Shown: positions 11,095 to 22,165, numbered from the stretch's first letter. The stretch is 64,000 nucleotides of DNA from Cladophialophora immunda (GCF_000835495.1 NW_015622541.1:5642001-5706000), one strand, 5' to 3'. The notes: generated by a model from the letters alone, not told the origin. A program made the numbers and translations.

Positions 11095-11742
11095 CTACAT
11101 AGGAGGGTTACTTTGGAGTTTCGAGCCGGCTTGCTTTCTTATCTCCATCAACTGTGTCTCGAGATTTTCATACATGAGTCTGAAATAGTCTCGCTGCGCC
11201 CTTGTCTGTCTCAACTCCTCGTTCAAAGAATCAATACTCCGAAGTGTGTCATGCAGAAATCGATTGCGCTTGTTTCGATGTCGAACTTGAGCTGCACGGT
11301 TCTGCTGCCTTCGACGCTAACGGATCACTTGATCAGACAGAATGCGACTTCCATATTCTCTGGGGAGAAATACCTCTTTCCTAGTCGGAGCCATTGGCTT
11401 CGACTCTTCCTGGTCCTGTGGCTCGAGTCGGTTGAATTGCGGTTCAAGATCGGTGGATTTTCCGTCGATTTGCTGTGCGTGCGATTGTTTCAGGTAGTTG
11501 TGGTCGTGACGAAACACCAAAGAACTACGGGGACAACCGCAATATGAGCTGGGAGCTTCGCCGCAGACGCAGTTCGGCAGACTCTCTTCACTCCAAAATG
11601 TGATCTGCGAGTAAAGATCCAAGTCCATGTCTGGAGGAGCACTTTCCCAGCCAACCTCTGACGAAAACTCAGAAGTCACGGTCTTCATACTATTCATGGC
11701 TCCTTTGATCGCTTGCAGCGATTCTTGCGAAGTTGCGTTCAT
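11095..11742 (-). CDS. Small bZIP transcription factor, two exons
   Basis: Predicted 196-aa nuclear protein. Exon 1 is 11742-11374 (123 codons) and exon 2 is 11316-11095. They are joined by a 57-nt GTATTT..TAG intron. Unspliced, the frame hits TAG just before the basic region. Spliced, it gives a classic basic region, RKERRRQQNRAAQVRHRNKR, with the N-x2-A-A-x-x-x-R signature modified to NRAAQVRHR. This is followed by a leucine-zipper-like stretch (LRSIDSLNEELRQTRAQRDY, FRLMYENLETQLMEI). The N-terminus is Ser/Asp-rich and has a Cys-rich patch (CVCGEAPSSYCGC) that may bind metal or sense redox state; this is inference. It lies between two other regulator loci on the same strand. The target is unknown. 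The intron is inferred from conservation on both sides. Confidence 0.78.
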
Positions 11743-12832
11743 GCTATACCAGCATCGGCATCCGTTCTGTGGGGCGAGTGGTGGGAGGCCTGTGAACTAT
11801 TCGATGCGGATTGAATTAGAGGTCAACTTCGTACTGAGAAAGCGAAGATGTGGTACTCACATTGTCGATGTTCTTATGCTGCTGAGACTCCCAGATATCC
11901 AGGCCAAAAGCTCTAGATCTGGACAACACCCCTAGAGGAGGTTCAAATAACCCCAACGACAAGCTCCTTGTTCAGACTGCGGCATTCGAATGCTAAGAGG
12001 AATCAGAAGGGGCCATTGAGTACCCACAACGGGTTCAGTTCGTGCCGTTCAAGATTTGGCCCCCATTCGTTCCCGTGCTTCATGCAGGGCACAACGCCTG
12101 TATCACGACTCTGATGGCTCAGTGGTTGCCAGACATTGGACATTCTGCAGCCCATGTTCCTTTATCTATGGCTTTCAACATGTGGCTTGCGCCGCCCGTT
12201 CAACCATTCCCAACTCCGCAGGATATGCCGAGTGCAGAGAGGTCTTCAAAGCTCTGGAACGCGGAATCCGACTTCCCTGATCGGCCATTGGCTCTGGAAC
12301 CCGAACCCGAAGTGGCTTGAAGAGAGAGTTGGAAATGATACAAGGGCACGGACTCCTGTGGCGAATTGCCAACGGCAGCAGTTTGGCCAATTCGCGGGGC
12401 TGATATATTGATTGGTTGCACCGTCTGGGAACTTATCTTGCTGAAAGCATATACCTGAAAAGGCTAGACCCCTGGGACATCGACAGGGTCTCTTATAGCC
12501 GGCCACACGGATTCCAGTGCAGCTTGTCGCCACGTGCGGTCACTGACAAATTCCTCGATTTGTTCTTGTTCATGATATTGGTGCCGAGTTGCCTGAGAAC
12601 GTCCTTGCAGGATCACCCCATCTGGAACAGTCGATAAATTGAGGATCTACTCAACTAGCCTTTCCTCAAAGACTGATGCTGTCCACTTCAATCATGCTTT
12701 GACGCTGACTCAACTGATGTGGCTCTTCCTACACCTACGCATACACGAAGTCAGGAAGCATCCCATTTGCCTGCAAGGAAGCGGGGACCTGACTGACCAT
12801 CAACAGTGGCCAGTTCAACTTTCCTAGTTCTT
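11743..12832. other. Gene-poor spacer within the regulator cluster
   Basis: Several short overlapping frames exist on both strands around 12.1-12.5 kb. None shows a domain, signal peptide or convincing splice structure. The left end is the bZIP promoter. Confidence 0.4.
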
Positions 12833-14636
12833 TCACCGGCCAGAAGGTACTGGATAGACCATCTCGGAAACGTGAAGCGTTCCGCCCTCTCTAAGTTCGA
12901 CCACCTCATCCCACAGCTCTCTGTGTTTTTTGTCATCCTGGTACTCGTGCCATATAACCTGTTTGAGGCTAGCCTTCATGCCTTCCCAGGAATGGATCTC
13001 CAGGTCTGCGGCTGTGTCTGCAAGCTGGCTGATAAACCACTTGTGTTGTGCTGGTCCAAATGGACAGGTGCCCCCAACGGAAAGGAGCCACAGGAGTAGT
13101 TTTGTGCTCGCTCCACTTTGTTCAGTTAAGGGGCGGAGCGTGGCTAGCAGGTTGTGCTGAGCAGTACTCACCACGAGAGACGGGTCGGGCTGGTGACCGC
13201 ACCACTGGGCAAATACGTGGATTATCAGAGCGTGACGACAAGCCGCTGTAATGGTACTCTCATAGCTGCCCAACAGCAGGTCTGGGACCGGTAAGGTAAG
13301 CAGTCGCTGCAAGGTGGCGCACAAAAAGGTCAAGACTTCCTGGTATTCTCTGGCCGAGCTGCAGTCCTGGGCTGTTTGGTAAGTCATCGCGAGCATGCGG
13401 ATGTTCAGCATGAGCTCAGAATACTCCGTCAAGACGCCGTGGGCCTGGAAATCGATTGGCATCGGGTTCGGGAGCTCAACTCCAGTGCCGAGGAGGGACC
13501 GGTGGAGTCGGAGACTCTGGTAGAACCATGGAGGGCGCTGGATGACTGTTTGTGCGTCGCAGGATGGGAATTCGACGTCAGCTGTGGCGACGAACATGCT
13601 GGATATGAATCATCAGTTTCCACGATGGTACGTGGTCGGGTCGTGGGTCTACCTACCAGAACAGCATGTTCGCAACCGTTGGGTTCGAGATGCGAATTGC
13701 TGCTAGACCGCCTCGGACTTCCAGCATCTGTTTCAGGCCTGTCACATGAATACGAGATAGACGCAGACTGCCCTTTTCATGCTGCCAGCTCTGTCAGCTT
13801 CCCTTTTTGGCATGCAGTCTCTTGCGGAAAACTGGACCTACTTCAACGACCGCAACTCCTGCGACAGCCGCCAATGTCTCATCAGAGACGCAGTCCGGAA
13901 AGGGCTCGTTTATCCTGTTCTGTATCAGGTCCATGCAGATCTTCGAGAGCCGTATGCACCTCACTCGTTCTCTCGGCGATAAGTGTTGTTCCAACCGAAA
14001 GGCGCTGACAAGTAGGGTGACATGGAACAAGGCCACGTCCTTTGTTACCAGGGGAGCAAAAAAACTCCAGCACAGGGTTCAGAGTCGGAGTAGGGTAGTA
14101 TGGGAAGACGTTGAAGATGTGGGAGGAGAAATCTTTCCCGGCGGAGTTAGCTGCTGTTTTGTGCTGCTGGGGGTTTTCTGACTCACAAGTCCCCATCAGG
14201 AGGTTTATGTCGGGTTCGAGTGACGGTGGATGCTGTGTGAAGGGGTCAAAAGTCGATGATCCAGCCCTGGCCAGGACCAAAGCATCGGCACTTCTGTGCT
14301 GTTGGCGAGATTTGGGCAGGATGGGGACCGTCCTCGATGTCCTCCTCAATTTCTCAGCGGCGGGCCTTGTCGGCGCCGGTTCGTCTGCTGTAGGACTGTG
14401 ATCTCCATAGTCACACTTCTGAATGTTGGCATAGTGAATGGCGCACTTGTCGCAGACAGGGCGTTTTTCATCGCACTGTCAAATATGTTACACTCAGCTT
14501 TTCGGAGGAAAAAATGCGACAAATGCTCTTCGCTGCTTACTTTCACCTTCCTCTGCTTGCAGTTCTTACAACCGGTCCTTGACTTTTGATGAGCCCTTCG
14601 CGGGATGGGATACGGAGGCTGTGCTTCGGATGACAT
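12833..14636 (-). CDS. Zn2Cys6 transcription factor with a one-base frame break
   Basis: Five exons read 14636-14541, 14475-14187, 14132-13842, 13781-13657 and 13598-12833, with introns bearing GTAAGC, GTGAGT, GTAGGT and GTAGGT donors. The cluster is split by intron 1: C23-x2-C26-x6-C33-x6-C40-x2-C43-x9-C53. A Fungal_trans_2-type domain follows: YFSSHIFNVFPYYPTP, DVALFHVTLLVSAFRLEQ, HVTGLKQMLEVRGGL and a C-terminal LLLWLLSVGG block. The in-frame TGA near 13794 is removed by a 60-nt intron, joining AVVE to HEKGSLRLSRIH. Between LNPVLEFF and APLVTKDVALFH the frame slips by one base in a run of seven T (forward A7, 14058-14064); with six, all exons sum to 522 codons. It is either an assembly error or a recent loss of function. 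The minus-strand bZIP and regulator remnant lie downstream. Confidence 0.8.
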
Positions 14637-16135
14637 TGGTTGGGGTGTTTGGCTAGCCAGACAAAATATCTGGTGTCTCGATGTCGGGTTCGGGATCGTA
14701 TATACTCAGGGACTTGGGGCAATGTCAAGGTTCATATACCCCCGAGCCAGGACTGCCTTCGTACCCCTACCTACCCATCATCGCATCCACGAGGCTGTGA
14801 TATCAAGCGGAGGGAGAGAGTACCCAAGGGAGAAGTTCTAGTCCGTATTGGGCACCCAAGCCGGGGGCGAGGCTGCATAGAGGTGGATGCTAAGTCAGCA
14901 GCATTGCTGACTGTTCAACAGATGCTCCGAGTCGGAAGATTTGTTCCGGGGGAGCTTTGGGTTTGCCTGGTGCCTGCGGAGTCCAAGGCCCGGGCCGGAC
15001 GAAAAGCTTCCAGACTCTTGAATGTGCTCCCCCCCCAATCCCCAGATTCCGCTTTTTTCGCTGCGCCATTTGTCAACCTTTGCTTATTACCCCCGCAAAA
15101 CCCCCAGCAGGTCTTGATGAGAGAGAGATGATGCATCTTGCTCGCAGGAGAGGTGTCCCTCGTCCTAACTTGCTCTCTTCCTGCCCTGCCTCTCTCCTGC
15201 CAGATCGGTGTCGAACGAAGCCCAATGCTCCCCTCTGCCGCCCGCGAGCCTGGATCAGGCACCGTCCAATGAACCTAAGCCGTGCGTGTTTCGACAAGCC
15301 GCCTCTGAACCTGCGAGATCCACGTCAGTATGGGGCAGCAGAACATGCGCTCACAAGGGGAAGGAGGAGGCTGTAGCAGTGTCCTGACGAACAACGGCGG
15401 CGGCGGCAGTGATGCATGTTGGACTCCCAACAAATGACTGCCAGAAAGAGAACTAGATACTTGCCCATATCACATCTGATTTTCACCCATAGACTCTTCA
15501 ACATGTCTGGGTCCGGTCCATAAGATGAGGGATTCTCCTTTCTTCGCTGTTCGCACGGGCCTGAGGAATCTCATTGAGTCTCTCTCTCTCTCTCTCAGCT
15601 ATAAATAGGCATTTTGTAGTCAAAAGACCCTCGTAGCCCCCCGTGGGGTCGCGTAGCCAAGGCTCCTGTGCCCCTCCCTCTGCACCTCGTGAAATCGCTG
15701 GGTTTGATGTTCTCGATCCTGCTGCTTCATCAACATATTGCAGAGACATCTGTGAGTTAACCATATCAGGTAAATCTAAAACCACTAGGTGAATTCGGCA
15801 AGCAGCAGAATTTCAACCCTTCCTCACACATGCCTTACTTCGACTCTCCCTCTAGGCAGTGAAGTGAACTGCCACATGGGTGAGGCTGTCACCTGTTTTC
15901 ATCCTCACCTCAGATTCCTTCGGCTGCAGTATCTACCAACTTTCTTCGCCTAGATTGTTTACCTGGTGAACACTCACTCACTCAACTTTTTCGACTCCAG
16001 ACCGGCCTCGTGTTTGGTGCTTCTCTCTTGAGGCTGCTTCAGATCCATATCAGGGAAACTGTGGCATTTCTTATCTCGCTTCTACAATCTGTTCAAGTTC
16101 CGCCTTGACTTGCCTATAACCCCTCTATCTCTACC
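14637..16135. other. Long intergenic region
   Basis: It separates divergent genes (minus-strand regulator, plus-strand methyltransferase-like gene). A C-rich run lies near 15030, a CGG triplet run near 15403 and a TC dinucleotide run at 15573-15597. The pyrimidine-rich 15.95-16.13 kb segment looks like a promoter/leader for the gene at 16136. No protein gene is seen. Confidence 0.5.
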
Positions 16136-19100
16136 ATGAAGGCTTACCGCGGCTTCCCCCGGCACAGTTCTCCGAGGGAGCGCACAATCAAAGCAGAGGA
16201 CGATGAATATGATAGCTACGAGTCAGATTCCGATTTCGGAGACGACGACGACGGCCGCGAAGTCCTGAAGAAGTCAACGCATCACCTAGGCCTGGCCAAG
16301 GATTACGCTCCGCAATGGCAGCCGAGGGATGCCTTCAGGGAATTTTATCAAAACTGGTAGGACGGATTACACCATGTTGGTTGCTTCCGCATCCTGGGTA
16401 GCTGACACGGGTATAGGAAGGATGGCTTGGTGGAGTCATTCAAAATTGACCCTCGTTCTATCAGACCAGTTTTTGTGAGAGATGATGACAAGGAGATCCA
16501 CATCACCGTCTCTGCCGACGACACTGCCGGCGAGACGTCCAGCGAAGCCTCAGGCAAAAGTCGCTTGCTTGGTTATATCCGCTTCCAGAGCAAACAGGGC
16601 ACTTTGGAGTTGACCAATTTCAATGCCAAGCTGGAGCGAAAACATCTCGACCTCGGGGAGACGAGTAAGCGAAATAACAATGCACTCGCTGGAGGCCACG
16701 GTGAAGGTTTCAAGCTGGCCGCACTTGCGATGCGACGAAATGGACACTCTGTCAAATTTGAGACGAACTCCTTCTGCTGGAGCTTCAGCTTTCGAGGGAC
16801 TCGCCCGCGGCTTGTTTGTCTTTTGGACAATCCTCCACCCAAATTGATGCGGGAACAGGAGGCTGAATTCTCGAGACAGTGGTCCTCACGTGATTTTCAA
16901 CGACGACCCACTCCTTACATCTGGGAAGACATGACAGTCAAAATCGGGAAATCCAGAGACAGGCAAGGAGCCCAGAAGGTCTCGGGGCAAGACTTCCGGG
17001 CGTGGATAAGGGTCTCCCTCGACCTGGATCCCCCTCAATCAACTGAAATTGTCCATACAAACACGGGAGATCTCATATTCGATCCTCGGTATCGAGGTCG
17101 AATTTATCTCCATGGCCTCCTCATCCCTGAGTCAGCAGGGTATTCGCAAGGTGGGAAAGGCTACCGGTTCGGCTACAACTTCTATCACGGCCAAATAAAT
17201 CGCGATAGACAGCGAATGGCAGACACACGTGAAGAGGCTAGGACCTTGGCCAGCATCTGGAACCAAGCTATTCTACTGAAGGGAGATTCTGTCATCGATG
17301 CTTATATCAAACTGTTAACCGAAGACGAAGAAGCAGCCGATATTGCGCAAGCCTACAAACATGCATCTCGGTTGACAGCTCAGCATGTCTGCAGGCGGCT
17401 CAAGGACTCCCACCCAGAAGCTTTCTTCTACTCGCACAGAGATGCATCGGAACAGAGCACCACCACGGATGTAAGTAATATACCTTAATCTGTCAACCCC
17501 AATGTCTGACATCTTTTCCAAGGAGGAAATCATCTTGAAAGAACTCAAGAAACGGCCCAGGAAGCTCGAGAAGAACCTATGGTGGATCATCAGACAAGAA
17601 CCACCCTTAATGCGCTCGCCCATTGAAGAAAGAAATCACTTGTTCCAGACCTCTCAACCGGTGCAACCAGGCAACGATGTATTTAGCCTTAGTATTATTC
17701 GAGGTTTGACGGGCTCGTTCGCGCTGGACCCAAGGCTGAGCAAGGTGAGAATCGAGTTCGTGGACGGAGCTGACACGGCAATTGATGTCCTCTACAAGAG
17801 AGACCGAGATCTGCTCCAGGTACACGCAAAGTGGCTCGATGTTGCACAGGTACACCAAGTTTCCAGCTGCGAATTCTTCAAAGTCGCTGGAGAACAGATG
17901 ACCAACGAAAATGCCTTCTTGTGCGATCACGTCATACACGACCTGCTTGAGGTTGCTTTCGATGAAGTCCGCGGACCGCTCGATCTGGCGCCGGCAACCG
18001 CAGCTTGTCTTCGAAGAAACGCAGTCGAATATCTCCGAAAGATGCCACGGGCTATCGAGATGAGAGTCCTGGATGCCGGCAAGAAGTTAAAGGTGAAATG
18101 GGCAGGTAATGAAAGTGGTGCCTTCACGGTAAGATATGGGGCAAATATCCACTACTGGGTCACCCTCCATGAAGAGAGATTATGCGGGCGAAGAAAGACA
18201 CAGATCTTGAATGCAGCCGGTAGGTACCATCCTTTGTCTGTATTGGCAGCCTTGCGACATCTTCAGACACTTAACTTACCAGACACGCACCCAGACCAAG
18301 CAGAGGACCTCTGCAATTGCCCCACTCAAACAGTCTCTCAAGCTCACTCAGAGGTCGTCTTTGATGGACTAGATCCCAGTGAGCAATACTTTCCAATGGT
18401 GTCAAGAGCCGAAACCCCGGCATTTTATGGACTGCCACCGTCTCCATCAGATTACCTTTCAGAATCGGACCAAGAGTCCAGCTTCAGTCCCGACCCGCTG
18501 GAAGAGGAGAGTGACTGGAGTGAGGATTCACAAGTCCAAGTACGTGGTTCAAAAGTTGGTGCTCGCTCGAAAGTTGTTGCATTGGACAGTGACTCCAGTG
18601 AGGATTCACAAGTCCAAGTACGTAGTCCCAAAGCTCGTGCTCGCTCGAACGTTTTTGCATTGAAGCGAACGAGATTGCAGAAAGACGAGCAAGATTGGTT
18701 GGAGTGGCATCAGCAATATCGTCAAAGCACACACTCTCGAGACTCTCCCCCACTTTACCGGACTTTCTGGGTATGTTCTCGCCTATCATATCATGACTGC
18801 TCTATGTCGGGAATATGGGCTGATGTCTTCAGGTGCACGCGTTCGCTATTCCTGCACTTTACGCTGAAGACCTGGACCTTACTTTGGAAAGAGACTACTA
18901 TTATCGAGTCCTGTTGGAGGGAGAAGAAACCGAACAGGTCATCTTTGTTCACAAGATCGTCCAAAACAGCATCCAACCAGGAGATGGCTATTCCTTGTTC
19001 GTCACCAGGTACTCTGCTCTGAGCTCCGTCTTCCCAACTGAGAAGCCACGCACTACTGGAGACCGAGCGTTCAACGACCAAGAAGTGATCTTGCACTTCT

Positions 19101-20623
19101 ACGATTTTGACAAGATGCGAACGCCACAAGATGCAGAGACAATACTTCTTGACAATATCCTGTCCGCACGCCGGGTCGGGACCGGTAGAAACAGTATCAG
19201 CCATGTTGTCCAGCCTTGTCCAGGTTTGTTTCGATACCAGATTCTCGAATGATGCTGACATCAACGTAGACGTTGACTCTGAGAAGCTCTTCTGCCGTTT
19301 CGGCATCTCCAATGCAGGTGGAAAGGGAGGTGTTACTGAAATAACGCCTTTGGCGTCTCATCTCTTACTGCATCATGCCGATCATTGGGAGCGACGCGGC
19401 TTTCGCAGTCAGGCGGCGGCTGTAGCGTATGATCTGACCCCTTCTGTGTTGGGCGTTGCGGAGGGATTTGCAGGGAGGGGTTTCATGATTCAGGCTGCGT
19501 TTGGGCTGGACGAATCGAAGCATCATACGTGGATGGTACGAATCTCTGAAGCCACAGAAACACACGGGCAAGATGCTGACGACTCTAGAATCGTCACCTC
19601 GCTGCTCAATACTTTGACGGTGCGATTCCTGAAGTTTTCGAGGACTTCGCCTCAGGAAAGCTCCTGCCGATCCAGCTCCCAGACCCAGCAACCCCCAAAA
19701 TACACCTTTTCGCGGGCGAACATGCATGTTTCCGATTGAGCACGCAGAACCGTCAGATGCCGACGTTGCACGAGTTTCTGAAACCGCTCGACGCCGTCGA
19801 CAAGGCCGTTGAGGCGTTGAACCCTGATTTCGTCGTCATGCTACTACCTCCAGCCGTTCGTCATCCACAAGCAAGCTCAAGATTCTCCAAAACGCTTCTC
19901 AAACTTCTAGAAGCGGGGTTTTCGGTTCATTCAACGCTGATATCACTGAGGGATTACGGACTCCCGCAAGAACGGAGTATTCTGGCAATCATTGCATCGC
20001 CTTTTGGCGTGCCTTTGCCCTGGAAGTTCGAACACTATGTCACTGGAGCTCAGGTTCCCACTACAATTGGTAGCTTGATTGGAGACTTGGCTTTTGAGAA
20101 TCCTCGCATGGGGACTCAATCGAACACTGGGTTTGTGTGCTTGCCTCCCACTCTTCACGGGCCCGAAGCGGAAATGTCCACACTTGGTCATGTTTACAAT
20201 CACTACACGGGAATTCCTGTTGCATCCGACGCCCAATCTGTCTCGATGGATGGGAACACCCCTTTCACCTTCTTCAATGGTCAGAAAGAGTGGATTCATC
20301 CAGGTATGTTTACTTATTCTCTGCTCTTTGTTTTCAGTGCCGGCTGACCAGGCACAACAGTTCGAAAAGACAGAGTCACCGTCCGCGAACTAGCCCGGAT
20401 GCAAGGTATCCCAGATGAATTGCGCTTCTTCGGGTCGAGGGAAGAGCAGTACGACACTGTTTGCAAGGCCATCCCTCCCATTATCACCAAAATGATCGCG
20501 CATACAATACGTGAGGCAATTGAAAATTCTCGGGTCGTCGTTGTGAGGGCTGCGGAGGGACACTCCAGAAGAAGTAAGAGAGCAAGAGTAGAGGAAGACG
20601 AAGAAGACCAAGGAGGAAACTGA
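16136..20623 (+). CDS. GHKL ATPase-like / BAH-like / degenerate C5 DNA methyltransferase fusion
   Basis: Eight exons (16136-16356, 16417-17470, 17523-18219, 18283-18770, 18833-19223, 19270-19535, 19589-20303, 20361-20623) sum to exactly 1365 codons. Residues 55-200 carry GHKL ATPase signs: an N-box-like REFYQNWKDG (68-77) and a G2-like AGGHGEGFKLAAL (165-177). No clear DxGxG box is seen. Residues 658-820 are acidic and disordered with a 26-residue repeat. Residues 821-950 look BAH-like. Residues 951-1340 follow C5 cytosine methyltransferase order: a motif I-like segment (GFAGRGFMIQAAFGL), motif VIII (YGLPQERSILAIIAS), motif IX (DRVTVRELARMQGIPDE) and motif X (VCKAIPPIITKMIA). The Pro-Cys catalytic loop is absent: IHLFAGEHACFRLS stands there, and LLPPAV replaces ENV/EQT. 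RID/DmtA is the closest remembered type. It is probably nuclear and a pseudo-enzyme or chromatin factor. Two genes fused in reading cannot be excluded without transcripts. Confidence 0.8.
18511..18666 (+). repeat. Two-copy 78-nt in-frame tandem repeat
   Basis: Two 78-nt copies start at 18511 and 18589 (GTGACTnnAGTGAGGATTCA in both) inside exon 4 of the GHKL/methyltransferase gene. Each encodes about 26 residues with the core SEDSQVQVR followed by a basic stretch and a hydrophobic V-V/F-A-L just before acidic Ser/Asp. The period is a multiple of three, so copy number can vary without breaking the frame. Confidence 0.85.
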
Positions 20624-21137
20624 TGATGGTGAGATGGACTTGAATCGGAACACGACGCCAGATGAAACATGTTGGTGTTCTGATCTAGGCAGGGAGTTGG
20701 GTATTCATTGACAGCGGGCAGGGATTGCACCGCGCGTCTTTGCCACTATTTACAAGAAGCTGGTTGCTGTGAAGGTAGAAGTGACAGATAGAGGACGCGA
20801 TTGACGGGCGGATCGAGTTGGCTTACACAAAGACACTGTTGGTTCAGGGCAAAACAGGTATTGGATGGCATGTGTTGGAGATGCTTTGAGACGAACATTC
20901 CTTGTGCACAGAGGATGATTGGAAACAAAAGAGCTATGCGAATAATTGAGTGCTTGAACAGACAGGAAATGAGTTCTACACTGTGAAGCTCGCTCAGAGA
21001 CATGACAAGCGGGTGACGTCGCTATGCTGCGGCTTTGTTTGCTTCAGCGGCCGTGTAACACAAACTTGGCACCAGGTTCTCTTTATCTTCTCTCTCGTTC
21101 CATCTGTGATTCCTTCACCTCTCTCTTTCACTTTTGA
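20624..21137. other. 3' flank of the methyltransferase-like gene
   Basis: Downstream sequence with no recognisable gene on either strand. Confidence 0.45.
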
Positions 21138-21191
21138 TCACTCCCTTCGGGGAGGGAGTGAGTGCGACACAATATATATATATATATATAT
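21138..21191. repeat. Perfect hairpin followed by an AT microsatellite
   Basis: TCACTCCCT and AGGGAGTGA form a 9-bp perfect stem with a six-base loop (21138-21161). It is followed after ten bases by a 20-nt AT dinucleotide run (21172-21191). The arrangement resembles a terminator or cruciform-prone site, but its role is unknown. Confidence 0.7.
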
Positions 21192-21591
21192 GAGTCTCTG
21201 ATCTCTTCAAGCAGCTGTACTTGCTCGGGGGCCGGCAAAGAGAATGGGGACCACAATCCGACCCTTCAACCCGACATGTACAAGGGTTCCTATCAACGGA
21301 CCTCCGCAACGTCTCGAAGGGGATTTCTTCAATGCCTATGACGCCAGAATGGAAGCAAAGAGCTCACCAATGAGACAATACCGAAGAGGTCCGTCCGCGC
21401 CTTACTGAGTCCCTTTATCGCGCTTGGTACCTCCGCGACGGACGGCGTGACGGCGCGAGAGTCCATGCCACGGTACGCACAAACTACTTAGCCCTCATGG
21501 CTTTCTGTCTCTCTTGCTGACTCTACTTCCCCGTCTTCAGACTACACCTATATGCCTTTGGCAGCATCTCTTCGACCGATCCCTATCAAAT

Positions 21592-21606
21592 GGGGGGGGG
21601 GGGGGG
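21592..21606 (+). repeat. G15 homopolymer
   Basis: Fifteen consecutive G lie inside the remnant ORF region. The length is likely to vary and may be miscalled. Confidence 0.9.
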
Positions 21607-21911
21607 AAGACGGGGTCGTTACCTTGCCAAACTTACCCAGCCTTCTCTCCCAGCAGGCATGTCGCTGCCGATGGAAAGATTGAACTCCTTCGCCGACGCT
21701 CTACTCCACTCCAGGGGCCGCCAGGACGCGAGTAATGGCGGAGGCGATGAGTCGATCAACAAAACGATGAATATGTATATTGAGGGCAGAGCCGTCCGGA
21801 ACGCCGCACCACTTGTGGGGTTGCTGCCAACCATCGTCGCAGATCATGTCGTCTCACAATGCCTCAGAGAGTCAGGAGTTGACCTCTACCCAATGAAGGA
21901 GTTTGTCGACA

Positions 21912-21975
21912 GGGGGCGCCCCCAATTCAACCCTGCTCTTCCCACTTCATCCACTATTATATATATATATATATA
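21912..21975. repeat. 12-bp GC palindrome and TA microsatellite
   Basis: GGGGGCGCCCCC (21912-21923) is a perfect palindrome. A TA dinucleotide run of 18 nt occupies 21958-21975. Confidence 0.8.
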
Positions 21976-22073
21976 CACATGCACCGTTCGGCCAAGCGAC
22001 CGATCCAGCCCCCGAACGCAGGGATCACTCTATCTCAAGTGGTCCGACTTCACCCCAAGACATGCCTGGGGCA

Positions 22074-22165
22074 CAATGCTCCGGGTGTTCTTGTCTGAAG
22101 GCTGGGGCGCTGACCGCATCTGGCCCCCCTCGTGCCTCCAGACGTGAGGAACACCCGGAGCATTG
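22074..22165. repeat. 17-bp perfect inverted repeat
   Basis: CAATGCTCCGGGTGTTC (22074-22090) and its exact reverse complement (22149-22165) are separated by 58 bases. It could be the ends of a small insertion, a foldback element or a hairpin. No target duplication was evident by eye. Confidence 0.85.

Noticed and set aside
13794..13796. In-frame TGA as evidence of pseudogene
   Set aside because: A 60-nt GTAGGT..CAG intron with a GCTGAC branch site removes it and joins conserved sequence.
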